A stretch of DNA of 64,000 nt, taken from assembly GCA_022496805.1 (NCBI GenBank), contig CM040091.1, forward strand, positions 16,606,336-16,670,335, given 5' to 3'. Position 1 is the first letter of the stretch; each line of letters starts with the position of its first letter. Source of the DNA: Pohlia nutans. Taxonomy: Eukaryota; Streptophyta; Bryopsida; Bryales; Mniaceae. The notes below the pieces were generated by a model. The model was not told the DNA's origin. It saw nothing but the letters and a program-made list of their open reading frames with translations, and did not search any database. Of the stretch, positions 11,523-23,450 are shown piece after piece. Made by a program: the position numbers and the translations under genes.

Positions 11523-11990
11523 GTTGGTGGTTTTAGGACAATCAACCTTAGTCTTTGGTTAGTTCAAGACTCATGTGCCTGGATGGTTCATGATCATATT
11601 CCGCCCCTGGATGGTTCAAATGTGTGGCATGAGTATGGGCAGCAATTGATTTGCCCTGGATGGTTCAAGTGTGGGCCGTGAGTATGGGCAGCAATGAAAT
11701 TGTGCTTTGATCCTTGCAATTGAATTCCTTCAATTTGTTTCAAAAAATAAAATAAAATTGTGCTTTGGTTTTTTTTAATCTCTAGCTTTATTCCATGCGC
11801 TCGACTGCTGCTATGGTTGACTCCAGTGCTGATGCTCCCCCGGGCCCTACACCCACTGCTGCAGCCTCGTTGGCAGTCCCCACTCGCCACGTGTCGCTAC
11901 CGCAGCCGCGAGATCAAGAGCAAACATCCGACGGTCCACAGCCATTGTGCTGGCGACTGAGCTTCTGGTTCTCTCCGCGCCTGAGGAACG

Positions 11991-13495
11991 TGGCCTGCCC
12001 ATCCCATCTGGCTAAATGGTTGTCCACTTCATGAAGACTACCACTACTGCGATTCACCTAAACTGGCATGGGTGGCTGTACCATAAGCAAAGGTCAGGTT
12101 GGGCAGAAAAAAAATCTAAAATAGAATGCCGAAATTTTAGAGAAATATTTTTGCAAATAAAAAACAAGGATTTCAGGGAATATCCAATGTGCCCAACTCA
12201 ATTTCCTGCCCAACTGATGTGCACAACCTGCCCTTTGACTAAGGTAATCAAGAAGTTAGCATCACACTAACCTAAATCTATTTTTTCCTTACTTATGGTA
12301 GTTTTCAAGATTTGATGTACGTGCCTGGAAGGGCCACTGTATCGTGCAGATCTACCCGCAAATTTGCTTCATATTGACATCCCGCAAGTGAGAACCGTCC
12401 ATCGTCTGCTACGCCATGTACAAAGTGGGCTTAAGTTAGCGATGGATAGAGAAACATGGCTTGTGCGAGCTGACAATTGCAACAAAAAACATAAATATAT
12501 GTCCAGCCTCGGGTCTACGCTTCAAAGTTTGACCATCCTCTCACACTTTGTACGATAGTAGCTAAGGTTCATGTATTATTATATATATCCCGAATTGGGT
12601 CTCATTTATTTTTTAGGAGTTTTGAGTAGGTTAGTCTACGTGGACTTCTTTTTGTTCAAATTTGTTTGTTTTTTAACCAACATTTGCACTATTTTTCACT
12701 AATTCTAGTATTATGACATTTAGTTTCATCTGAATTATATTTTTCACAATTTGGTTAATTGAATTTTCCAATTTAAAACCCTAAATCCTTGATCATTTGG
12801 GGGTTAATAGAAGGATTCATGTTTTTAGTATACAAAACACATTCATAAAAGGGTTCGTGTTTTTTATACTATAACTTGCCAGCAGCTCTAGCACCCCTAG
12901 AGTTCCACATTGACTTTCCTGCCATTCATGTTCCTTAAACTACCTAGATGATAGTGAGGAGGTGTGACTCGACAAGATTTACGATTGGTTGAAAATTTAT
13001 TTATAAGTTGCACAAGAATGAAGAAACGATCCACCCTCTAAATCCAACACCAATATTTTTGTTGTTGATAAATTTTGTTGTGTGACTCTAAGTTACATGC
13101 CCTTTGGAAACACAACAACTTAAACCGGCCAGCTCACAGTAAGCCACCCTCCTAGTAGCAGGTTCGCCACCTTTTAAACTTTTTATTTTTTATTTTTTAT
13201 CATATTATTTTATTATTTTATTATTTTATTTTAAAAAATTCCTTATGATTTTTCAGTAAGCCAAACAAATCCAGATTTTATCACCTTCCAATAATACAAC
13301 AAGGTGTGACATAAAAGAGTGATGAATGTAAAAGTGCAATAAGATTTTGGGGTCTGGGTATCAATCGTGTCCATGAATACTCAGATATCAATCAATGAAT
13401 ATAATTAGAAGTCATATCTTTTACTTTAATTGTAAAGTAAGATTTACACGGAAGACATGTCTTTTACTTTAAAAATAAAAGTAAAATTTACATTG
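11991..13495. other. Spacer, no gene recognised
   Basis: The part 11,991-12,560 has a more balanced base composition and short open frames (for example 12,016-12,270, plus) but no known domain. A TTAA-type end (TTTGGGGGTTAA) lies at about 12,797-12,808 without a partner. The rest is AT-rich. Confidence 0.4.
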
Positions 13496-13504
13496 TATAA
13501 ATAC
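13496..13504 (+). promoter_or_regulatory. TATA box of the HxGSFRC gene
   Basis: TATAAATAC matches the plant TATA consensus and lies 109 bases before the ATG, implying a leader of roughly 80 bases. A second TATA-like run (about 13,546-13,557) lies closer to the ATG and could serve instead. Confidence 0.45.
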
Positions 13505-13612
13505 AAGGAAATGGACAAAGCCAAACTTCTTTTTGTAACCTTCAGATATATATAAATATTCCTCACACTAAATACACAAGATTGCTCGAATTTATTCTTT
13601 ATATCAAGAACC

Positions 13613-13891
13613 ATGGCTCGATATTGCTCATGTGCACCAACTAGTCATAAGGGTTCCTTCCGTTGCCGAATGCATCGTGGTGGCGATCAAAACATTGAAG
13701 AAAGTAAGAAAAAAACTTATACGAGGACAAAATCAACATCTTTTTGTTTGTGTGCACCTACAAACCACCCGGGTTCTTTTCGTTGTCGTCTTCATCGATC
13801 TAGGGACGCATGTTGGAATGGACATCCAACTCAATTTTCAACAGAAGATAAACAAAATAGACAACGAATTCCAAGTCTACGGTCATCATGA
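13613..13891 (+). CDS. Small protein with two CxCAPTxHxGSFRCRxHR motifs
   Basis: Single-exon ORF of 92 residues with a good start context (ccATGG). It carries the motif C-x-C-A-P-T-x-H-x-G-S-F-R-C-R-x-H-R twice, at residues 5-22 and 45-62, joined by a basic, Ser/Thr-rich linker. The motif is typical of small land-plant proteins often annotated serine-rich-protein-like, which usually have one copy; their biochemical role is not established, and the Cys/His pattern suggests metal binding. No signal peptide or membrane segment is visible. A TATA box lies at 13,496-13,504. The frame is intact and conserved at the motif residues, so it is probably a real gene. The two motif copies, 40 residues apart, look like an internal duplication. 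Confidence 0.75.
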   Translation: MARYCSCAPTSHKGSFRCRMHRGGDQNIEESKKKTYTRTKSTSFCLCAPTNHPGSFRCRLHRSRDACWNGHPTQFSTEDKQNRQRIPSLRSS

Positions 13892-14148
13892 ATTAGAAAT
13901 TTGTTGAGCTCATAAAATTAGTGTTTATACAATGATTCACAAAATTTGGATTATTTTTTGAATCATTTTCATTGAGAGATTCATGCAATTGATCATATGT
14001 GGATAAAACTCAAAAGTGTTGATATAAACGTTTTATTATACACAATGTATTGTGATTTTTTTAAAATATGACCATAATAAAATTGTCATTTGCAAGCAAA
14101 TGAATTTCAAAGTTATTCATCAAATTGCTTCAATATTGTTCTAGTTCT

Positions 14149-14150
<2 letters not shown>

Positions 14151-14192
<42 letters not shown>
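14151..14192. repeat. (TA)n microsatellite
   Basis: About 20 TA dinucleotides in a row. Confidence 0.95.
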
Positions 14193-14194
<2 letters not shown>

Positions 14195-14252
14195 CAATAC
14201 TTGTTTTTCCAAGCCACAACCACTTGTCTTTTGAGATGTTTATCTATGTTAT

Positions 14253-14737
14253 TTAACCCCTAAAGGACCAATCAACCCAATTATGCTTGATTTTTGGTCA
14301 AAGGCCCCAAAAACCAAGTGTCTTAGCTTTATTGTAGTTGGTGTTTTCATTAGCTGTTTAAGTTAAGTTATGATACATCTTTTGACCGTTGGGATTGGAG
14401 AATAAACTTCATTTGAAGCTTTTCCACCGTTAAGAACTTTGAATTTTGAGTGTTCAAAATACAAAGGGCTTTCTAAAGATGCTTCAATCATAAGTCTCTT
14501 TTAATTTCTTCACCTTCAATTTTTTACTCCATGTAAATATAACTTTTATCTACCTTAAATATAATTTTTGATATTAAATTTGACAAAAACATATTTATTT
14601 TGAATTTTTACCTTGTTTACATCATAAAATTTGTAAATATTCAAAATATCTTCCAATCATGTTGAAAATTTTGTCATACCTTCATAATGTCGATGATTAT
14701 CTATGAAAAATTATAAATCATTCAATGTGATATTTAA
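14253..14737 (+). mobile_element. Probable TTAA element F, one good end
   Basis: It starts TTAACCCCTAAAGGACC and runs to the TTAA that opens the family-A copy at 14,734. The right side gives no clear inverted repeat, so it may be an older element cut by the later insertion. Confidence 0.4.
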
Positions 14738-15283
14738 CCCCTAAATGACAAAGGGGGTAAGGGCAAAACCTAAATGTGTTATAAAATGTTGCTTCTACAA
14801 CTTCGATGAAGTTTGGTCCCAAAGAGAAAATGAGAAGCACAATGTTTAGTAATTATCCATACGGTCAAACTTTCAAAAAATGTTTTAGATACTCATTAAA
14901 CGAATTTAGAAGCATTTATCGTTGAATATTCACCAAAATTACAAATTTTATTTTTGGAATTTGAAATTTGGTATGATTGGTTGAAACTAAACATTCTATT
15001 CTTGAGTTCAAAAAAGAAATTTTTTAGAAAGAGGGAACATCATTACTTTCCCGAAATAGTAAGTTTTGTAACAATAGGACAATGTTGAGGTGTTTGTCTT
15101 TGAAAATTTCTCCTTGATGGAGTTTAACTCCGATTGACATGATTCAAATTGGGTTGGAAAGTAGACTTGATTTCCTATTTGAAAATATTTTTTATTTTCT
15201 AAAAAAGTTTTTTTTCCATCTCGGGCAGCCCGTAAAAAAAGGGCAGCGACCATAAAATGGTTGATCGGTCACTTAGGGGTTAA
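14734..15283 (-). mobile_element. TTAA MITE family A, copy A5
   Basis: 550 bp. It starts TTAACCCCTAAATGACAAAG and ends GGTCACTTAGGGGTTAA, with the CGGGCAGCCCG subterminal motif at about 15,222. It looks among the youngest copies: its ends match the family consensus best. Confidence 0.8.
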
Positions 15284-15927
15284 AGTATGCAAATTATAGT
15301 GCTTTGACTTTTGCAAAAGAGGTGAGGACCTTTAGGGGATAAGATCCAACCTCATTGACATTGGAAATTACAACCATCTAAATGCTTTTAAGAAAACAAA
15401 ATGTTACAAAATGTTAAAGATATTTGTTTATATGGCTTTTAAAGATTCTTGATGGATTTAAGGGCATGGAACTTTACAAGCAATTACAGATAATCAATGG
15501 GGTGTGATTTGGGTAATTTTTGCATTCACTTTATACAGTTTTAAAAGATATGTCAACTTCAATATTCACTCAAAATAATTTTAATGTATTTTTACAACTC
15601 ATTCAATTTTTTTTCTATTTCCAACTGTTAACTCTTTAAGGAATAAACAATCAAAAAAAATTATTTACTTTTTTTAGAAGTCCAATTGCAAGAGAATCTA
15701 TAATTTGAATTGGAAAGCCTATTGCGTCAATTTCTGCAAAATAAAATTTCCTATAGGGTGAAAATACATTATATATAAGGCATGGTTGCATAAGATTATA
15801 GGAATTTGCTAAGTCCCTTAATGTAAAATGATTTTAACTGCATCTTGATTTTGATTTTTGTTAAATGTTTTGTAAGCTAAAGGAAATTCTTATTTTTGTT
15901 GTTGAAACATAAATATGGTTTTCTAAC
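15284..15927. other. AT-rich spacer, nothing recognised
   Basis: No open frame with a known motif. A TTTAGGGG motif at about 15,330 may be a lone TTAA-element end. Confidence 0.5.
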
Positions 15928-16165
15928 TTAATTCCTAAAGGATCAAAGATTCATAGTTTTTAATGACAAATTCAATTTATTATATTGTGAATAATACAAC
16001 TTAGATGGAGCCAATTTTATATTATTGGAATTATCAAAAAACACTAAATGTGTTGATCAATCAAACAATAAATAAATTCAAACAAAACGAAATTCAGATA
16101 GGATATATTTAACATTGTTGAAAAAGAAAAGAAAAGTAAAAGGCTTCTTTGGGCTAAAAGTCCCA
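15928..16165 (+). repeat. Family G short TTAA element, decayed
   Basis: It starts TTAATTCCTAAAGGATCAAA and follows the family-G sequence (CATAGTTTTTAATGACAAAT) but lacks a clean right end. Confidence 0.5.
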
Positions 16166-16273
16166 CATTACACCTATATGGTTGAAACATCAAAAAAAAA
16201 GAATTAAAAGCTCAATTACAATCTATTAATTAAATGAAAGATCCTATAATTTATTTATTTTTAAAAGTAAAGA

Positions 16274-16800
16274 TTCACTACTAGAAAATCACTTTGTTTT
16301 TTTACCCTTTTTCACTAGTAGAAAGGGTGGTCTTTGAACACCAAGGAATAGATAGTGTCAATGCATGGTATCCAATACCCATATTGGCACTAACTTGGTG
16401 CCAATATGGGCCTTGAGCACCACGCTTTGACATTATTCATTGGTGCCTACGTGTCACTTTTTTACCAGTGTTTGCCTTCAAGTGCCTTAGGGTTGCTTCA
16501 CACTATGGTCGTTCAAGTCAAAAGGTCGTGGAATTGAGTGGCCAAACTTTGTTGAGAGTCCAAAAAAATGGGTTGAAAATAGGCAATGAAATATACTTTT
16601 GGTTTTTTATGAAAAAAAATTGACAACCTCTCGACCATAGTTTGGGTTTCCATTCCTGTTCGACCCAAACTTCCTTTGAGAGTTTGTCGCCTTGGTCAAA
16701 AAGTGTTGCCATGTGCGCATTTTAGAAGGCGACGGCCTCTGGACTTTGGCCTTTAATGTGAAAAGTTGCCAGAGGCCAAATTATTAATTTCTTGCAATCT
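16274..16800. repeat. CACTA-type end region with hairpins
   Basis: CACTACTAGAAAATCAC at 16,276 and CACTAGTAGAAAGGG at about 16,315 look like CACTA-superfamily termini. A palindromic stretch follows (CCCATATTGGCACTA / TGGTGCCAATATGGG, about 16,378-16,410). No transposase was seen; probably a fragment. Confidence 0.35.
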
Positions 16801-17068
16801 GATTGGTCGAAATCGACGGCCTCTCGACCTTAGACCATAATGTGAAGGGGCCCTTCTTCTCCCTTAAAATTTTGTTTGCTTTACAATTTGCCTTATAGTT
16901 TGCTTCATTGTTTTGGCTATTTTGAAAAATACTTGTCTTAATTATTGTGTTACTACCTTAAAATCAACACTAAACCGCCTTACTTAAGAAGTGAATTGCC
17001 TTGAGGTATTCTTTAAAATTTACCTTAAAGTTTGTCCTGAACTATGTTAAAAATTTGCTTCAAATGCC

Positions 17069-20000
17069 TTAACCTCTAACTGCCCAAGCAGCCCGATAGC
17101 ACATTCGTTGAACATTTTCTGTAGGGTGAATTTTTTATGGAAAAAACTGTGGTAACGTAGGGTTCGAAATTGACCAAGATATCAGAAAAATTCCTTTATC
17201 TCAATTTTATACATGAATTCAAAGCTCGAATGTTTCCATTTCTGAGGAAAAAAGTGGACGCCCGGTGTGTAATTCAGGCTTTTGGGCATGAACTGAGAAT
17301 GATGTACGAGGGTAAATGAGTGGATGATGTCTGCAACGTCTAATGCTAACTGGAACTAATTTTCATTCTTGTGAACGATGCCCATAGTGGCTTGGGCTGT
17401 TTTAGACGTCCAACTACCTCAAACGGACATGAAATGCATCAATTCTACATTTATTGCTATCACCTCGTGATCAACAACATGGGGACGTGGCAATCATCGG
17501 GTCCTTCAGATTTAGTCTTCCAACACTGAAGACCGAATCCAGATCTATCTCTCGACGAGGGAATATCAATATCATGAAACTAGATTCTTTTTTTTTCTCG
17601 ACAAGGGAATATCATGAATCCAAACAATCAATGTGGCTCTAAGGGGGGGAAATTCTGCCGATTGCTTCGCAAATTCAAAGGCATGTGTAGAATTGGGACG
17701 CTAATAAGAGCTGTTGTAGCACTTTGAGGTTTACATCGTGGGTCCAGCCAATCGTGTCCGTCGTGACTGCAAAGTGACGACCGGCCGCAGACAGTGAAGC
17801 TCATGAACTGGAGATCGTGTGTAGAGCAAAAATCTCATGAGTATGTGCCGCATGGTAGGAGTAGCTGAGAGTATTGTTGACAATGTCGAGACTGCAGAGT
17901 GACGAGTACGATCACCTTCTTGATGTTGGCTCAAGTATCATCAGTGCGTGCGTGACGAGAGAAGGCTACTCAGAGTCACAGCGTCTGCAACTTCTGAAAC
18001 TGTTGAACTCGGATTTCTTGCTCCGTTTGCTCGTAAGGCCAGGACTTGTGAAGAAAAAAATCTCTTGCTAGGTTGCGCTTCCTTTAGCATCACCATGCAG
18101 CCGCCATGCTCGGATAGAAGAGTAGGAGGTCCAAAGATCACCCGCACGGCTTCTCAGATAAGATCAATAGTTTCTTGCGCACCAAATGGTTCCTAAACCA
18201 CACAGGAACTAGCGATGTCTCAGGCGCAAGAGATGACCAAACACGAACCAGCGGAGGTGACGGATTATCGAAGCGCGCAAGAAATGGGGGATGTGTTGAT
18301 GGAGGTTCCACTAAATCACGGAAGTGCATGGGGAGCCCAAACCGAAGAGGGAGCAGTGAAGAATGACGGAGGGATTTTGTGGTCCTCACAAGAGCATGAG
18401 GAAAAGAGTGATAGCGAATGCGGTTGGAAGTAGGGCCAAACCGATTCACTAGAAGTCAGTTCGACAGAAGGGGAAGAGGACACGGACCTGGACGAAATAC
18501 TGCAGGGCGAAGGTAAGCAGACAGAGGAGGAGGAAGCAGCAGACAGAGGAGGAGGAAGCAGCAGACGGGAGAGATGCAGACGAGGGCGACACCATGGAGG
18601 AAGAGATCGAGATTGCAACGGAATGCGCGTCAGTCACCGGAATGCGCTACGGGCCGCCACGGCTCAAAGACCTCACTCGACGTAAGTCACAAGATGAGCG
18701 GCTAAACTTGGAATTGCAGAGTCACGATCGGTCCAATTTGCTTCATGCCGCTATCTAGATCTGTGTTAACGTGCGCTGTCCTTGCGCGCCAGTCCATGGG
18801 GACGCCGTGAATTCCGAGGTGCCATACAAGCCGAATCAAACGGCTGAGGGCCAGGTGGATTCCGAACGCGGAGACCGTGGATTCCGAGGTGCCATACGCA
18901 TTGTCCGAGGAAGCTGGGGAGCCCAATCATGGCGTAGTAGCCGTGGGGGCCAGACCGTGGGCGGAGGCAGTGAACGAGGGCCAGGTGGATCAAGTCGTGG
19001 CCGAGCTGCAGTGGCTCATGGACGGGCTCGAGCAGGTCATGGACGGGGGTGAGGACCAGGGGCGAAACGTCCAGAGAACCCATTTTCCGAGTCCTCATGG
19101 ACTCAAGAGCATGCCACCTACATTCACGATGACATCACCTTCACAGGTGATCAACGAGGTCATACGCATCCATTTCGTGATTTTACCTCCCCCTGTGCCA
19201 TATTTGAACGTTTTTTTTCCGCAAAGGACACTTAGAAAGATTTGCATTGAGTCTAATCAATATGTCGGGATGCTAAATGAGAACGGGAATCTTTGCGGGG
19301 GTATAGGGTGGTGGAAATTAGATGTTCGTGAGTTGAGAGCATGGATTGGGATATGCATGCTAATGGGGGTGAAAATACTACCAAACCATAGGTCATATTG
19401 GAGGCAATCATGTCCATATCTACATTGCCAAGTTATATCTTCGTGTATGTCGAGGCAACGGTTTGAAAGAATATCTGCTTGCTTACATATAGTTGATGAC
19501 AGATTGTTGCCAACTAATAAGGACCACCCCAACCATGAGAAATTGGGTAAGCTCAAGTGGTTGTTGACAGAAATTTGGTCAAAGTGTATGGAGAATTGGA
19601 ATTTAGGTCAGTTTGTAACCGTCGATGAGATGATGATTAGGTACAAAAGCAAGTATTGGCCCATCCGGCAATACATGCCAAATAAACCAACCAAATGGGG
19701 TATAAAAGTTTGGTGCGTTGGCGATGCTTCGCGAAAATACGTTTATGATTTCGAGGTTTACACGGGAAGAAGTCTCAAAAACATGGTGAGTCAGGCTGGG
19801 CCAGGGGAGGCAAAGACTGGCTACGAAGTGGTCTTGAGTCTTATGTCAAGATTGCATGGGCGAGGCCACATGGTATTTTTGGACAACTTTTTCACATCGG
19901 TGAAGTTGTTGATGACTATAGTTGAGAAGGGGACATATGGTATAAGGACAGTGAGATCTAATCGCAAGGATCTGCCACAAGCTATGGCAGATAAAACATT

Positions 20001-21917
20001 GTGGGCCAAAATGCCGCAAGGCACTTTTAATTGGCGCATGCATTCTAGGCGCAAAATTTCGTGTGTGACATGGGTTGACTACAAAAGCACGGGCTTTTTG
20101 TCAACCGATGTCAATCCCCTCTCTAAAGATCCTAACAATCCTGCTATTGTCCCTCGCCAAACATGAAGTGAGAGAAAGAATATTCCAACGTCACCGGTAC
20201 ACAAAGCCTACACGAAATGGATGAGAGGTGTCGATGTTTCCGACCAACTGCGCGGTGAATACTCGTGCCAAGTCTGGAGCTATAAGTGGTGGCACCGGTT
20301 GTTTTTCTTCCTTCTTGACACTACAAAGGTAAATAGTTGGATTATCCATATGTCTTGTGCCAAGCGGGATGGAAAGAAGGCTCTCGAGCATGTTGAGTTC
20401 ACCATGGAACTTGCGAATGCTCTTATGGTGGAGTGGGGCAAGAGAAGAGGATGCACATCTAATTTCAACCGCCGGCCTTGTGTACATGGATTGGTGAAGA
20501 TTGACAAAAGGGGGAATGCCATTCCACAAAATTGACAAAATTCATTTGTCCTCAATGTGGAAATGTGTCACTTCACATGAGGGCTTGCTTCTTCCGCTCT
20601 CATTTTCTACTACGGAAATGACTCAAAAGAATATTCAGGTGCGTTTACTTTACTATGACTAATGGTATTGTAAATTCAACAATTGGACTTATAGGTTGTT
20701 CTGTATGTGATGTGATGTGATATGGGCGGAGAGATGGGATGGATGGGATAGTTCCATTTTTTGGGGGTCATTTCCCTCTTGATTGCCACAGGCTGTCTCC
20801 ACAGCCTAACACCATCTAGTTTTAGCACGAACCTCGTGGGTCACGCCGGGCCGGCCGGTCCTACTCTCTGCTCCTAACTCCATTCATGCTGTCACCGTGG
20901 TCCCTGTGTCATCACCTTAGGTTTTTGGCCTCCCTTCAGCATCGCCACCGCAGTTGAGGCAGCAGTGTAGGACTTCTGGGTTGCGTGTCAACGTAGGTGG
21001 TCGCGTGGGGATTCGCGGCCATGGATTTCTGCGCTGCAGGTCGCCGGAGGAGTTCGCGAGGGGATTTCTAGGCAGCGTTGTGGCCATATGATTTGCAGTG
21101 GGGATTTTTGGGCAGCAGGACGGGCGTAGGTGGTCGCGTGGGGATTTGTGGGCTGCAGGTCGGACGGCGATGGCCGTGTGTGATCGATCGTGGCTCTAAG
21201 CACGACGGTTTTGGGAACGCTCGGCATTTTTCCAATTTTTCTATCGATGAGGCAACGCTGCCGACTGTGTGAGGAGCAGTGGAAGGCTGCTTCCAACGGA
21301 ATGTCCACAGGTCAGAAGTCGTTGGTTTCAACCGTCACTTAGAATTTTGATGCTACCCGTTGACACATAGACCAAGTCTTATCCTTGCGTGGGCAGAAGA
21401 GATAATGGCAGGCCAACTACCGATTGTGGTAGGAGGTGGATGTTTCATGAACTAGTTTCCTTTCAGTGGTCATCCAGACCGGGCAGGTTTTGGGTTGCTT
21501 ACAGAAAACTTGTCATTTTTGTATGTGTGAATGCAAAGATCGTAACTTCCAAGGAAATGATATAATTTTCAATCTGACTATGGGAATATTTTCTTCATCT
21601 TGTATACTTCATGTTCAATTTTTTTGGGATTTTTTGGAGATGTCCACAAGGTCAAATTTTGCATTTCAGCTAAAAAAAAACACCATTGCCTGCTTACAGT
21701 CAACGCTCAAATAAACCGGTCAATCGCTATAATCTCCACATCTGCTATACAAAACTAAGTTATTTCAAAATCCATACACTCCCAAGTCATTTCCTTCGAG
21801 ATCTTACGGTTCATATGTACAAAGAAAACGAAGTTTGGCTCAAAAGTAGTTTCAAAATTTTCACCAAGAACTGCTAAAATTGGCATGCGAGGAGGGCTGA
21901 GGACGTTTAGGGGTTAA
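17069..21917 (+). mobile_element. piggyBac-type element, 4.85 kb, TTAA to TTAA
   Basis: Both ends lie at TTAA (17,069-17,072 and 21,914-21,917). The left end reads CCTCTAACTGCCC and the right end, reverse-complemented, CCCCTAAACGTCC, an imperfect terminal inverted repeat of about 13 bp of the type seen on the small TTAA elements around it. The interior holds a piggyBac-family transposase pseudogene (18.8-20.6 kb), about 1.7 kb of 5' sequence and 1.3 kb of 3' sequence. The 3' part includes a GC-rich stretch (20,990-21,170) with a duplicated segment. It is the only element here with transposase coding and is clearly more GC-rich than its AT-rich surroundings. Confidence 0.8.
18877..20621 (+). 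pseudogene. piggyBac (DDE_Tnp_1_7) transposase, one stop and one frameshift
   Basis: Cut-and-paste DNA transposase that would act in the nucleus on TTAA-flanked ends. The three Asp motifs of the family are present in order: VTVDEMM (GAT at 19,624), VFLDNFFTS (GAC at 19,882) and GVDVSDQ (GAT at 20,233, GAC at 20,242). The typical MPNKPTKWGIK segment follows the first Asp. Two lesions are visible: an in-frame TGA at 20,164-20,166, before the third Asp, with the same frame continuing to a stop at 20,533; and a cysteine-rich tail (CPQC ... H ... C, 20,541-20,621) that lies in another frame. The frame opens at 18,811 but has no ATG until 19,018. An acidic reading frame around 18,530-18,680 ending at a GTAAGT donor-like site may be its N-terminal exon. 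It is probably inactive as read, unless the sequence has errors. Confidence 0.85.
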
Positions 21918-22197
21918 TATGAGAGGTGATTATTATTTTTAATTAAAGAATATTGTGGAGCAATTTTAAGCCTAAATGCATTAAAGAACTCTGCGGGTTA
22001 AAAGAACACAACAACCCTCATGAAGCTCCATTTTACGAAAATTGGCATCATCTAAGAGCATGCCCACCCTACCATCAAATTCTCGAGATTTTATGAAAAG
22101 TGGATGAAATTCCAACATGCATATTCAAGGAGGGAAAGAGAGCCATTGGATATGAGCTTGATATAGTGACACTTCAATATATCCCTTTATAGTGTTG

Positions 22198-22751
22198 TTG
22201 AACCCTTAAATACCAGAGGGGTATTGGATAAAACATAAATGTGTTATAACATGTACCTTCCATATGTTTAATGAAGTTTGGTTCAATAGACAAAATGTAG
22301 GGCATCATCTCTACAAATTATCCGTGTGGTCAAACTTCCAAAATAAATTTAGTTGTTTTCTTAATGAATTTAACAACATCAACCCCTTTGAAATTTTGTG
22401 TAAATTATAATTTTCGCTTTTTAGAGTTTAAAGTTTATCGCGATTGATTAAAGTAAGTTTATCTATTGTAAAATTCAAAAGAACAAAAGAAATGATAGAA
22501 AAAACATCATTACCTTCCCCAAATAGAAAATTTTAAAACAATAAGAAGTGTTGAGGTGAAGCACTTCGAAAAATTCTCCTTGATGGAGTTTAACTAGGAT
22601 TGACATAATTCAAATCGTGTTGGAAAGTAGTCTTGATGTAGTATTTTTAAGTATTTTTTATTTTTTCAAAAACATCATTTTTTTTGTTCCAGGCAACCCA
22701 TTCGATTCAGGAAGCAATCATGAAATGGTCGTTTGAGTGTTTAGGGGTTAA
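22198..22751 (-). mobile_element. TTAA MITE family A variant, copy J2
   Basis: It starts at a mutated TTGA (GAACCCTTAAATACCAGAGG) and ends GTTTAGGGGTTAA. It shares the stretch CAAAATGTAGGGCATCATCT with the variant copy at 32,029. Confidence 0.65.
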
Positions 22752-23450
22752 AGAAGATACTTTATCCTAGATTGATGCACAACAATGATCATGTGATTGC
22801 AATGGATTGACGGACTATATAGAGAGAGACATAATAGTTCAAGGGTGTGGAGACGACAACTTGTGACACCAAATTTTGAATGTGATGATAGTGGTCAAGA
22901 GGTGAATTGAGGGAGAAGGGTGGAGATGCTCTAAGGATCAAAACTCCATGTCACATGGAAATCGTCGAAGGAAGAACTTTCTGAATCTGCATATCTCCAT
23001 GGAAAACTAACCGCAATCACCATATATTGTGGCCAATAGTATTTACGAGAGGCTTTACTAATTTTAAAAATTCAAAATATTGTGCTAAAATTCAACCAAG
23101 TTGGATGATTTTTTGTCAATATGGATGCAAATGTGTTTAAATGGATGAATGTAGCCACGCCATTCACGCACCTACAAAATATGGTGATTTTGTTGTACTC
23201 GTCTTGGCTAGAAGTAAGGTAGAGGGCTCCAAAACCAATAGGGTTCTAATTCCAACAAAATCTAAGCACAATAATCATCCTAGAAACTAAATCTAGGTAG
23301 ATCACAGATAGCTTATCCCTCTACCTTATTTCCAGAAAAGGTGGGCAAGCGCTCCGCAAGCAAAATCACTATGCATGCGTGGAATTGGGAACTACTTGCC
23401 TGAACATCTCCCTCGACATTGCCACCTTTTCTAACAGTGTTAAGGTAGGA
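22752..23450. other. Spacer, nothing recognised
   Basis: Single-copy looking sequence without open frames of note. CCCTCGACATTGCCACCTTT (about 23,411) recurs slightly changed near 43,972. Confidence 0.4.

Larger units (their letters stand above)
8655..11990 (-). mobile_element. Long inverted-repeat element Y carrying a gene
   Basis: Two arms of about 530 bp face each other. The left is 8,655-9,190; the right is 10,813-10,875 plus 11,519-11,990, split by a nested TTAA element. The outer arms contain a GC-rich block (8,690-8,870 and 11,800-11,980). The inner parts share CTAAAACCACCAACTTAAGC and the stretch TTTTTGGCAGTCCTAAATTC. A short relative at 23,451-23,832 has only the inner parts, so the GC-rich outer arms may be a separate palindrome that Y entered. 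The interior has a broken two-exon gene and two remnants of the short 'AAAGGACCAA' family (about 9,386-9,622 and 10,243-10,456). Family is unassigned: it could be a Mutator-like/foldback element or another TTAA-type transposon. Confidence 0.6.

Noticed and set aside
20191..20538. 115-codon minus-strand ORF
   Set aside because: Antisense to the transposase region carrying the GVDVSDQ motif.
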